From contig NZ_JBEZFP010000024.1 of NCBI RefSeq assembly GCF_040649515.1, forward strand, positions 1 through 64,000: DNA of 64,000 bases. Direction: 5' to 3'. Position numbers and translations under genes: made by a program. Source of the stretch: Yinghuangia elevatio (GTDB taxonomy: Bacteria > Actinomycetota > Actinomycetes > Streptomycetales > Streptomycetaceae). Each line of letters opens with the position of its first letter. Position 1 is the first letter of the stretch. This document shows, in pieces, positions 16,057-24,297 of the stretch. The notes beneath the pieces are model-generated. The model saw only the letters and a list, made by a program, of their open reading frames with translations. It was not told the origin of the DNA and made no database searches.

Positions 16057-19000
16057 CGGCGGCGCCCCCTCCGGGCCTTGCGGGTCTCCAGTTGCTCGAA
16101 GCCGGGCGCGTCGCCCTCGCGGACACGCTGCCATGCGGCCTCGAACAGCTCGGTCACGGGGCTGTCCGGGATGAGCGCCCCCCTGTCGTGCACCGGGTAG
16201 AGGCGGTCCTTCCAGGTCTCCAGCGGCAGCGAGCGGCGCAGTTCGTGCCAGCCGCCCGGCAGGAACAGGCTGCGCGACGCGCGCGTGCGCTTGGCGGTGA
16301 CCACCAGGTCGGTGGCGGCCAACGCGGCCCGGGCCGCCTTCAGTCGCGCGGGCTTCCAGCCGGTCCAGCGCGCCACGTTGCGGTCGGTCGGGTCGGGCAG
16401 CGCGAGGAGTTGGAGGTAGAGCGTCGCCACGTCCGCGTCGATGCCGTGCGTCTTGGCGACCTCCTCGACGAGGTCCGGCAGCGACCAGGAGGGGTCCTGC
16501 GCGAATCCGACGGCGGGTTCCGCGCCGTCGTCCGCGGCCCGGCCCGCGAGGCCGACGTTCGCGAGGCGCTCCAGCGCGTCGCCGAGGATGACGGCGATTG
16601 CCCCGGCGCCCTGCCGGTCGGCGTCGCCGCGGAGCGCGAACAACCCCAGCAGGTCCGGGTCTTCGGGGCCGTCCAGGGCACCGACCCGGACCCAGACGTG
16701 CTCGCCCGACGCGTACCACGGGGTCAGCACGATCTTTTCGCCGACCCGCACCAGGCCGTCCGCGTCGGCGCCGCCCTCCTCGGGCATGCCCTCGGCCAGG
16801 CGCAGCGCCTTCGAGGTGAACTCGCCGCGCTCGGTCCACGAGACGCCGAGGTCGAGCAGGAGCCCGGGGTCGGCGAGGCGGTTGCGCAGCGCGGCGAGCG
16901 CGCGGGGCAGCGCGGCACGCAGCGGGTGGCCGTACGGCAGCCGGTACGCGAGCCACGAGATCGCCCGCACGCTGCCGGTCAGCAGGTGCGTGCCCGGCAG
17001 CGCGGCCGGGTCGTCGGCGACGAGGTTCCGGTCCTTGTCGAGGCGCTGGGTCGTCGTGCGGGTCAGCGCCGCGTACGACTCCGGGTTGAGGACGATCTCC
17101 AGGGAGGATTCGTCGAGCTTCGCGGCGACGGCCTCGACGGCGATGTCCTCGGGCAGGCGTACGGCGTCGCCGAACTGGCGCCGCCACTGCGCCGCGGCGG
17201 CTTCCGTGTCGAACCCGGTGCTCCACACCGCGGCGGGGTCGGTCGGGATGAGGGCGGCGAGCAGCCGCAGGCGCTCCTGGGTGTCCAGGATGCGCAGCCG
17301 ATCGCGCGCAACACCGATCTCGGTGGACTTCAGGCCCAGGATCTGGCGCTGGGCGGGTTCGAGTCCCACCCGTCCGTACCCGTTGATGGCCGGAAGACCG
17401 GCGAGGAGCAGGACCGCTTCGGCGCGGCGGGCGCCGGTGGCGTCGGCGATCGCGTCGGCCGACTCGGGGCGCCACTGCGGTGCGCCCGACTCGCGGAGCA
17501 GGCGCAGGAACTCGTCGGTGCGCGCGGGGTCGTCGAGGGGCTCGACGACCTGCTCGTCGTGCGTGGTGACGTCGGCGACCGCGCCGAAGCGGCCGGACGG
17601 GTCGTAGTCGAGCGCCGTCCAGTGCTGCCGCCGGTCCGCGCCCCAGCCGGACGCACTGGTGACCATGACGACGCGGTCGCCGTGCCGCAGGACGGCGCCG
17701 ACGTTGAACGCCCCGCGCTCCTCGGCGCAGATGGTGACGCGGCGCAGGCACCCGGGCCGTCGAAACACCTCCGCGGAGAGTTCCTCGGTGAGGAGGAGCA
17801 GTCCTTCGCGGTGCTCGGCCGAGGTGACCGGCGACGCGGCGCGCACCAGCAGCGGGCCGACGCGGCCGAGGGCGCTCGTCCAGTCGAAGGCGCCCGACGG
17901 GATCTTCAGGTAGCCGACCGTCCAGCCGTCCGCGCGGGGGGCGGGGGCGGTCGCGGAGGCCGCGGTTCCGGCGGCGTCCCCCGTGGCAGGCGCGTCGTCG
18001 GTGTCGGTGTCGGTGCCGCTGTCGGAATCCGCGCTGTCGTCGGGGTTTCCGGCGTCGAGGAGTGCGGCCACGGCCCGGATCTGGTTGAGCACGGCCCAGG
18101 AGGACGCCGAGCTGCCGTAGTGGTAGCCGCGGCGTTCCACGAGGCCGGCCGAAGCCTCGTTCAGGATCTCGTCGTTGCCGTGCTCCGGGCGGTACTCCTC
18201 GGGTTCCGCCGCCGCCTCCGCCGGAGGTTCGCCGAACCGTGCGAGGCGCCGGGCCAGGTCGCCGGCGGACCAGGTGATGCCCGCGACGCCCGCCGCCATG
18301 TGCGGATGCGCGACGCCCGGGAGCACGGTGCCGACGGTGGCGAGCGGAACCGGTTCCCGGGCGACCGCCACCTGGTCGGGGCCGGCCTCGGCGAGGGTGG
18401 CCCGGAAGGCCTCGTACTCGGCCGTGGCGCCCGCGATGAGCGCTTCCGCATCGGTGTCGGTGAGGCCGCGCAGGACCGCCGACGCGGCCTCGTCACGCGG
18501 GCGCAGGGCGTGCCAGAAGGCCAGGCCGGGGGCGTAGACCGTGCCCGCCGCGTGCAAGCCGCCGCGTGCCCACGTGGGCACCTGGCCGAGTCGGATGCCG
18601 TCCGCCGTCAGGTCGATGCCGTCGTTCGCCGCCACAACGGTCGGTCGGGCGCCGCCCGGGAGGCGCAGTGCCCCCAGGGGCGTGACCTTCGGGTGGCCGT
18701 TCCAGCCCCGTTCGGTGATGGGCAAGGTGACCGTGTGGCCGTCCGGGGACCCGGTGGTGACGGCGTCCCGGTCGATGCGGATCCACCGGCCGAGGAGCTT
18801 GCCGTCGGTGCCGAAGGGGGTTCCTTCGAGTCCGGGCAGCAGCGGCAGCAGTTCGCACTGGTTGGCGGCGAGTGTGCCGGCCTCGCCGGTGCCGTCGCCC
18901 TCGACGGCGGCGGCCAGGAGCGCGGGCAGCGAGGCGCGGCCTCGGGTGCCGGTGGCGGGGTCGTACTCGAACCAGCGGGCGGGGTGCTGCTCCCAGTTGA

Positions 19001-21227
19001 GTACCCAGTGGCCGACACCGTCGGTGAGGACCGGGCGGCGCACGGGCAGTTCGGTGTCGCCGGCGTGCAGGACGCGGCCGCCCGTGACGCGCCCGCCGTC
19101 CGGGTGCGGCAGCGAGACGACCGCGGACTCGTTGCCCCAGCGTCCGGGAACCTCGCCGGTCGGCTCGAAGACCTCGCCCGGGCGCGACGACCAGTAGGCC
19201 TTCGGGCCGTCCTCGTGCCACCAGACGACCATCAGGTCGCCGTCCACGTAGCGGTACTTCGGCTTGTTCCAGTCGTCGAGCTTTTCCGGTATGCGCAGGT
19301 CGTGGTCGAGCAGGATGCCCTCCGGACCGACCACGACGGCCTTGGTGGCGGTGGACAGCACCAGTGCGGGCCATGCCTCGGAGACCTCAAATGCCACCGG
19401 CTGGTTGCCGCTGCCGTTGTCCGGGGCGGACAGGCCCGGGGTGGGGCCCTGCGGCACCGCGCCGATCAGGGCGAGTGCCTCTTCCAGCGCGGGCCAGGCG
19501 AGTTCGTCGAAGATGCCGACGCGGAGCGTACGTGCCAGCATGGGCGCGACGCGGAAGTCCCGCACCCGCGCGACGACGCCCGGGTTGACGTCGAGCGCCA
19601 CGCGGTGGAACACCGTGAGCCGGCCGAGCGCCGTGGCGGCGCCGGGGAGTCCGGACTCCTTCTCCAGTTCGTCGGCGCGGGCGTCGAGCCACTGGTGCAG
19701 CAGCACACGCAGCACCGGGTGCGCGGCCGCGGTGGTCTGGTGGCGCCCGCCGTCCTCGGTGCCGAGGTTGCCGACCGCGTTGCGCAGGACGGCGGCGTAG
19801 CGCTCGTCGTTTCCGGCGGCCACCAGGTCGCGGCGGCCGGGCGCGGTGTCCGCGAACCAGGAGCCGAGGCTGATGGAGTTCCCCTGCTCCGGGTCGGTCA
19901 GGGGAACGCCGTTGGCGAGGCAGATGTCGACGAGGTCGGGGGATGCCTCGCCCCGCCAAGAGCCGGCGAACAGGTTGACCGCGACGCCTTCCGCGGCCAG
20001 GACCGGCGCCATGCGCTCGGCGAGGGCGAGCGTGGCGGCGTCGCGCGAACGGCCGCGCCAGCTGCGGGCGATGTGCTTGGCCCACCGGGTGAGCCACGCG
20101 GCGGCCTTGCCGTGTTCGAGGGCGCCGGGCGTGGTCAGGAGCGTGTCGCAGCCGGCGGACAGGAGCAGCGAGAGCCAGTACGCGTCGACGTCGGCGGCTT
20201 CGCCGGACCCCGGGGTCGGGAAGATCTCCAGGAGCCGTTCCCGGACGTCATCGCGCTCCTCGGCCAGCGCGGTCAGGGACTTCGCGAACGTCTTCCAGAA
20301 CGACAGCGGCGCGCGCACGATCGCGGGGCTCGGCAGCAGGTCGGCGAGCAGTGCGCGCTCGGCGGCGCCCTGTGCGTCGGCACCGCCGCCGATGGCCTTG
20401 ATCATCGCGCGGGCGTCCTCGGCGAGGCCGGCGTACGGCGGCATGCCGGCGGCGCAGCGCTCGACGCAGAGCTGGCGGAACTCCGCCCAGGCGGCCGCGG
20501 GTTCGAGACGCCTGGAGAGGTCCTTGGCGTACTCCTTGAGGGCCTTGGCGGTGAGTGCCCCGGCGAAGGCGAACTCCAGGAAGACGGCACGCAGGCGGGC
20601 TTCTTCGACGGCGAGGTTGTGCACGCGCTCGGCCTCGCGGGCCTTGCCGAAGAAGGTCGCGGCGTAGGTGTTGTTCTCGTGGCTCAGGAAGATGCGTGCG
20701 GCCTGCTCGTAGAACGTGGGCAGGAAATGCGGTACGGCGCGGCCCAGCGTGGTGCCGAGCTGGTCGAAGCCCTCCTTGGCGGCGCCGGGCTTGTTGCGGG
20801 CCTGGCGGTCGAGCCGTTCGATGTCGCGGACGAGCGCGAGCGCGTGGTGGCCGTTGGCGGGGTCGTTGACCAGGGCCCATGCGGGGAAGCCGAGCGTCTC
20901 GCGGCGCACCTGGCCGACCTCGGGAGCGTCGCCGTCGCGGGCGAGGCCGAGGAAGTCGAGGGCGAGGTCCTCGGCCGGGCCGAGCGTGCCGGGCACCAGC
21001 CGCACGATGGCGCGGTCGCCGAGCGCGGGGTGGAGGTAGGTGCGGGCGGTGAGCGTGTCGACGTCGTCGCCGGAGGCGGTGCCGGTGGAGAGCACGGCCC
21101 CGGCGTCCAGGAGGGCGGCGGCACGGGCGGCGTCCGCGGCGGTCGTACCGGTCGTGCCGGTCGGGGCGGTCGCGGCGGTCGCGGCGGCGCCTTCGGGGGT
21201 GCCGGCCGTCTGGGCTGCGGTGGTCAC
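16053..21227 (-). CDS. giant uncharacterised protein of the Yeh-like operon
   Basis: A 1724-residue protein that I cannot assign to a characterised family with confidence. By position and size it is the best match for the bulk of YehI/MolR-type (DUF4132) proteins, although E. coli YehI is about 1200 residues. It has many Trp-rich segments, for example GSWFADTAPGRRDLV and MVVWWHEDGPKAYWSSRPGE, and a helical C-terminal part with ARWTGWKPARLKAARAAL and GGWHELRRSLPLETWKDRLY. No signal peptide or membrane helix is visible, so it should be cytoplasmic. An Ala/Thr/Gly-rich N-terminus (about 1-35) and an acidic Asp/Thr linker near 1065-1090 separate segments. It starts at GTG 21227 overlapping the DUF4132 stop (GTGA), and its stop overlaps the ATPase start (ATGA), so the genes are translationally coupled. 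Confidence 0.72.
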   Translation of the reverse strand: MTTAAQTAGTPEGAAATAATAPTGTTGTTAADAARAAALLDAGAVLSTGTASGDDVDTLTARTYLHPALGDRAIVRLVPGTLGPAEDLALDFLGLARDGDAPEVGQVRRETLGFPAWALVNDPANGHHALALVRDIERLDRQARNKPGAAKEGFDQLGTTLGRAVPHFLPTFYEQAARIFLSHENNTYAATFFGKAREAERVHNLAVEEARLRAVFLEFAFAGALTAKALKEYAKDLSRRLEPAAAWAEFRQLCVERCAAGMPPYAGLAEDARAMIKAIGGGADAQGAAERALLADLLPSPAIVRAPLSFWKTFAKSLTALAEERDDVRERLLEIFPTPGSGEAADVDAYWLSLLLSAGCDTLLTTPGALEHGKAAAWLTRWAKHIARSWRGRSRDAATLALAERMAPVLAAEGVAVNLFAGSWRGEASPDLVDICLANGVPLTDPEQGNSISLGSWFADTAPGRRDLVAAGNDERYAAVLRNAVGNLGTEDGGRHQTTAAAHPVLRVLLHQWLDARADELEKESGLPGAATALGRLTVFHRVALDVNPGVVARVRDFRVAPMLARTLRVGIFDELAWPALEEALALIGAVPQGPTPGLSAPDNGSGNQPVAFEVSEAWPALVLSTATKAVVVGPEGILLDHDLRIPEKLDDWNKPKYRYVDGDLMVVWWHEDGPKAYWSSRPGEVFEPTGEVPGRWGNESAVVSLPHPDGGRVTGGRVLHAGDTELPVRRPVLTDGVGHWVLNWEQHPARWFEYDPATGTRGRASLPALLAAAVEGDGTGEAGTLAANQCELLPLLPGLEGTPFGTDGKLLGRWIRIDRDAVTTGSPDGHTVTLPITERGWNGHPKVTPLGALRLPGGARPTVVAANDGIDLTADGIRLGQVPTWARGGLHAAGTVYAPGLAFWHALRPRDEAASAVLRGLTDTDAEALIAGATAEYEAFRATLAEAGPDQVAVAREPVPLATVGTVLPGVAHPHMAAGVAGITWSAGDLARRLARFGEPPAEAAAEPEEYRPEHGNDEILNEASAGLVERRGYHYGSSASSWAVLNQIRAVAALLDAGNPDDSADSDSGTDTDTDDAPATGDAAGTAASATAPAPRADGWTVGYLKIPSGAFDWTSALGRVGPLLVRAASPVTSAEHREGLLLLTEELSAEVFRRPGCLRRVTICAEERGAFNVGAVLRHGDRVVMVTSASGWGADRRQHWTALDYDPSGRFGAVADVTTHDEQVVEPLDDPARTDEFLRLLRESGAPQWRPESADAIADATGARRAEAVLLLAGLPAINGYGRVGLEPAQRQILGLKSTEIGVARDRLRILDTQERLRLLAALIPTDPAAVWSTGFDTEAAAAQWRRQFGDAVRLPEDIAVEAVAAKLDESSLEIVLNPESYAALTRTTTQRLDKDRNLVADDPAALPGTHLLTGSVRAISWLAYRLPYGHPLRAALPRALAALRNRLADPGLLLDLGVSWTERGEFTSKALRLAEGMPEEGGADADGLVRVGEKIVLTPWYASGEHVWVRVGALDGPEDPDLLGLFALRGDADRQGAGAIAVILGDALERLANVGLAGRAADDGAEPAVGFAQDPSWSLPDLVEEVAKTHGIDADVATLYLQLLALPDPTDRNVARWTGWKPARLKAARAALAATDLVVTAKRTRASRSLFLPGGWHELRRSLPLETWKDRLYPVHDRGALIPDSPVTELFEAAWQRVREGDAPGFEQLETRKARRGRRR

Positions 21228-22075
21228 GCGGCCTCCTCCTGCTTCTCGGTCGAGCGTCCTGCGTACAGTGCGGCGGCCATGCGCATGCCCTCGGACCACG
21301 CGACGGGGCCGACCTCGCCGGCGCGCAGCGTGCTCCCGGAGGCGTCGGTCCAGCTCAGCGGGCCGGTCTCGGTGCTCTCGTAGGGGTCGAAGTCGCCGAG
21401 CCAGACGCGGGCCTCGACGGCGCGGGCGTCCTCCAGGACGGGGCACACCGCCTGTCCGCCGCGTACCTGGTAGCCGAGCGAGGTCGTACGTCCGAACAGG
21501 AAGCGGAGTTGGTCGAAGCGGCCTCCCGCGTAGTCGTCGACCGAGGTGCGCTCGGCGTCCAGGTCGTCGGGCTTGTGCCACACCTCGCGGTAGAGCTGGC
21601 CTATCTGCTGTTCGACGCCGAGTTCGGCGGCGAACTCGCGCAGGTCGTCGAGGTCGTCGAGGAGGACCGGGTGCGGGAAGCGCACTTCGTGGGCGGCGAC
21701 GCGCACGGTGTCGCCGTCGAGGTCGACCATGCCGATGCCGCGCTCGGGGTCGGCGTCGCGCAGGAACCCGGTCCCGCCGCCGTCCGTCTCCACGACGAGG
21801 TCGCGCAGGACGCGCTGCCACGCGGGGTCGGGCCACACGCGGGCGACGAGGGGCGCGGGGACGGCGAGCGACCGGACCATCCAGCGCTCGACGTCGGCGA
21901 CGCACTCGCGCTCGTGGCGTTCCAGCCATTCGACGAGTTGGCGCAGTCCGACGACCGCCGGGTCGTCGGAGAGCTTCGGCGGTACGGATTTCAGCCGCCT
22001 GCCCGCCGCGTTGCGGCACACGACGGTGCCGTCCTCGAGAGCGACTTCGTAGTCGCCGGCCTGGACCCAACTCAT
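21224..22075 (-). CDS. DUF4132 domain protein, first gene of the Yeh-like operon
   Basis: A 283-residue cytoplasmic protein. It looks like the DUF4132 domain found in E. coli YehI/MolR, with the segments GDYEVALEDGTVVCRNAAGR near the N-terminus, FPHPVLLDDLDDLREFAAEL and QLYREVWHKP in the middle, and FGRTTSLGYQVRGGQAVCPV later. The start is ATG 22075, preceded by GGTGG at about 8 bases; the frame stays open upstream but without homologous sequence. Its stop overlaps the GTG of the giant gene. The upstream region holds the phased repeat at 22162-22207, so control of the whole operon probably acts here. DUF4132 has no established biochemical function; the old molybdate-related name of YehI should not be transferred. 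Confidence 0.75.
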   Translation of the reverse strand: MSWVQAGDYEVALEDGTVVCRNAAGRRLKSVPPKLSDDPAVVGLRQLVEWLERHERECVADVERWMVRSLAVPAPLVARVWPDPAWQRVLRDLVVETDGGGTGFLRDADPERGIGMVDLDGDTVRVAAHEVRFPHPVLLDDLDDLREFAAELGVEQQIGQLYREVWHKPDDLDAERTSVDDYAGGRFDQLRFLFGRTTSLGYQVRGGQAVCPVLEDARAVEARVWLGDFDPYESTETGPLSWTDASGSTLRAGEVGPVAWSEGMRMAAALYAGRSTEKQEEAA

Positions 22076-22458
22076 GAATGAACCACCCGCCGAGTGTGTT
22101 GTTCGCGATGTGACCCGTGTTGGCGACCGCCGGTGGTCTCGACCGAGCCGACCGGTCCCGAGTGATCGCGTGTGATCCGGTGTGATCCGGCGTGATCCCG
22201 TTGATCGCCATGCCTGTCCGGGGTCCTGATCGCGGCCGTTCGCGGCCGGAACCGCCGGGGGCAAGGGGATGGTGGCACCGGTGCGGCGGCGACCGCGATC
22301 AGGATGGCGGGAACGTTAGCGGTATCCGGCGACAACGACCGGCGAACCCCCGGGGAACGAGCCGCGTCCCTCGGTGTGGGGCGTAGACGCGGCGGACCCG
22401 CCGCGCCACGCTTGCTTCGTGGTGCCGACGCCAGTCGGCACCGCCCGAGGGTTCGGGG
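22076..22458. other. 383-bp divergent intergenic region upstream of the Yeh-like operon
   Basis: No gene is supported here. It separates the minus-strand operon from a plus-strand small membrane protein gene and must hold both promoters. Its notable feature is the 10-bp phased GTGATC array. I see no convincing -35/-10 pair. Confidence 0.6.
22162..22207. promoter_or_regulatory. helically phased GTGATC array
   Basis: TGATC occurs at 22163, 22173, 22183 and 22193, exactly 10 bases apart, and again at 22202. The first four share the context GTGATC. Ten-base phasing places the motif on one face of the helix, as expected for cooperative protein binding. It begins about 87 bases upstream of the DUF4132 start codon. 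Confidence 0.6.
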
Positions 22459-22734
22459 GTGAGGATCGCGATGCGGGTCCTGGGCGCGTTGATCGGTGCG
22501 GCGGTCGTGGTCGGGCTGCTCGTGCTCGCCGCCTGGCGGCTGCGCGGCAAACTCCGGCGCGACGAGGACCTGTTCGACGGTTCGCCGCGGGTCGTCGTCC
22601 CCGAGCACGGTGGCGAGGTACGCGTCGACATGCTGGTCCGACTGGCCGTCAGCAAGGGCTATTCGCTGGCCGCGAAGCAGGCGTCGGACGACCCGCCGGG
22701 CACCGAACTGGTGTTCGTACTCGACGAGTCCTGA
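22459..22734 (+). CDS. small single-pass membrane protein, unknown function
   Basis: A 91-residue protein with one hydrophobic helix (about 8-26, ALIGAAVVVGLLVLAAW) followed by a basic RLRGKLRR stretch and a soluble C-terminal part with RVDMLVRLAVSKGYSLA. The basic residues after the helix suggest the C-terminal part is cytoplasmic. GTG 22459 is preferred because GAGGG lies 7 bases upstream. It is divergent from the Yeh-like operon. I do not recognise the family. Confidence 0.65.
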   Translation: MRIAMRVLGALIGAAVVVGLLVLAAWRLRGKLRRDEDLFDGSPRVVVPEHGGEVRVDMLVRLAVSKGYSLAAKQASDDPPGTELVFVLDES

Positions 22735-22930
22735 GGCGGCGCGAAGGCGTCCGAGCCGTCGGCGACCTCGTTTTCGGAGCGTCGGCGGGTCGGCGCAAGC
22801 CGTTGGGACACGTGCCCCTTTCGGCCTACCGGACAACCCATTTGCCTCATTAATCCCACAAGAAATTGCGTGCGGCTGTGCGTCGGGTGACGTTTTGCTC
22901 ATGTATGTCGGCCCGATGGAGGAAACCCTC

Positions 22931-23776
22931 GTGCGTAGCAAGAAGCTTGTGGCGGTCTTGATGGGGACCGCTCTTTTGGGAGCCACCAGCCTGGGCGGCG
23001 TAGCCGCCGCGAACGCGGCGGACGGGGCCGACGCGGCGAAGCCCGCGGTGCCGCCGGCCGCGACCGGAACCGGGGCCGAGGCAGGGGCCGATGCCGGAAA
23101 GAACTCCGGAACCAAGGCGGGGCCCGATACGGCCGGGGCGGACGCACGGACGGCCCGGGCGCTGGGCGAAATGCGGAACCTGATCCGGAACGGCGTGCCC
23201 GGTGCCGACCCGCGGCTGGACGCCCGCCTCAAGCAGGCCATGGTCACCGCGGAAAAGGCGGTGGCCTCCGTCCGGGCCCACTCCACCGCGCAGAAGTACA
23301 CACAGTCCTGGACGCTCGCGGTGCGGCCCGCGTTCCCGTGGAACACGAAGAGCGATGCCGCGCCCGAGGCCCGGGCGGACGTACCGCCGCTGCCCGACCT
23401 CGGCCTGGACGCCCTCCTGGAGGCCGTCAAGAGCCTCGATCTCGGCAAGGTGCTGGAGTCGCTGACCACGCTGCTGGACGGCGCGCTGTCGTCGCTGACG
23501 AGTAGCGTCTCCGGCATCACGGGCTCGCTGTCGGGCATCACCGCGGGTGCGGGCACGCTGCCGGACATGCCCGAGGTGCAGGTGCCGGACGTGCGGATCC
23601 CGGACATCCAGCTCCCGCCGATGCCGGAGTTCACGATGCCGGAGTTCACGTTCCCGGACATCACGATGCCGACGTTCCAGACGCCGACCTTCCAGATGCC
23701 GAGCATGCCGAAGAAGTCGGCGATCAAGCGGCAGCACGCGTTCCGCGGACTGCCGGGGTTCACCGGCGCCCGGTGA
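22931..23776 (+). CDS. secreted protein with a proline-periodic C-terminal tail
   Basis: A 281-residue predicted exported protein. After RSKK the N-terminus has a hydrophobic signal core LVAVLMGTALLGATSLGGVA and an AANA-A cleavage-like site near residue 28. An Ala/Gly/Thr-rich segment follows, then helical repeats containing LESLTTLLDGALSSLTSSVSG. The last 60 residues show a five-residue period with proline: PDVRI, PDIQL, PEFTM, PEFTF, PDITM, PTFQT, PTFQM, PSMP. GTG 22931 is the start because GGAGG at 22918-22922 lies 8 bases upstream; an in-frame ATG at 22916 would place that site inside the gene. No sortase motif is visible. The function is unknown; a surface or matrix protein is an inference. 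Confidence 0.75.
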   Translation: MRSKKLVAVLMGTALLGATSLGGVAAANAADGADAAKPAVPPAATGTGAEAGADAGKNSGTKAGPDTAGADARTARALGEMRNLIRNGVPGADPRLDARLKQAMVTAEKAVASVRAHSTAQKYTQSWTLAVRPAFPWNTKSDAAPEARADVPPLPDLGLDALLEAVKSLDLGKVLESLTTLLDGALSSLTSSVSGITGSLSGITAGAGTLPDMPEVQVPDVRIPDIQLPPMPEFTMPEFTFPDITMPTFQTPTFQMPSMPKKSAIKRQHAFRGLPGFTGAR

Positions 23777-23792
23777 CCCCCGGCCGGGTCAC
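23773..23792. terminator. hairpin containing both convergent stop codons
   Basis: GTGACCC (23773-23779) and GGGTCAC (23786-23792) pair perfectly. The TGA of the secreted protein gene (23774-23776) and the TGA of the converging gene (23789-23791 on the minus strand) both lie in the arms, so one short hairpin ends both genes. Confidence 0.6.
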
Positions 23793-24154
23793 TCGGCCGG
23801 AACCGCGCAGCCGGTACGCACCTTGGACGTCGCCGAGGCACACCGCCGGCCGTCGACCGCGACGCAGATGCCGTAGACACGCGCCGCCGCGGTCCAGCCG
23901 TTCACCCGGCCGCGGTTGTTGCTGATCTGCACGCGCCCGCGCGCTCGGTCGAGCGCCGAGACCAGGTGCAGGTACGTGGTGCCGGCGACCCGCGCCAGCA
24001 CGATGTCGCCGATCTCCAGCTTCGCCGGATCGACCGGTGCGACGGAGACGAGCTGGCGACTGTGGATGAGCGGTGCCATCGACGTGCCGCTCGGACGGAA
24101 CTCGACGGTTGCCCCACCCGCGACGCGCGTGGCCATGGAATCCAGCAAGCCCAT
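23789..24154 (-). CDS. small S24/S26-like peptidase-fold protein without membrane anchor
   Basis: A 121-residue protein. PSGTSMAPLI, with Ser25, followed by IGDIVLARV matches the catalytic-serine region of S24/S26 (signal peptidase/LexA-like) folds. The segment YLHLVSAL places a histidine (63) where ER-type signal peptidases carry their catalytic His. The bacterial catalytic lysine is absent, and the usual KGDN..D region reads ISNNRGRVNGW, without the Asp. No membrane helix is visible, so a normal signal peptidase is unlikely. ATG 24154 is chosen; ATG 24136 is possible. It converges on the secreted protein gene. Activity is doubtful. Confidence 0.6.
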   Translation of the reverse strand: MGLLDSMATRVAGGATVEFRPSGTSMAPLIHSRQLVSVAPVDPAKLEIGDIVLARVAGTTYLHLVSALDRARGRVQISNNRGRVNGWTAAARVYGICVAVDGRRCASATSKVRTGCAVPAE

Positions 24155-24297
24155 GCTCCGCAGACTGCCGCATGGAATTCGGCGGCTGCCACTGGTTTTT
24201 CGGAAACCCCGCCCGGGCGCCACGGGCGGCCCTTCCGGGCACGGGCCGGACGCCGGGCACGACCTGGGCCCGGCTCCGCCGCCCACCCCGGGTGTTG

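Noticed and set aside
16029..21383. A 1784-residue plus-strand open frame opposite the giant gene
   Set aside because: It is rich in Arg, Gly and Val with no motif, and the minus strand holds coupled genes with real domains. Long antisense frames are expected in high-G+C DNA.
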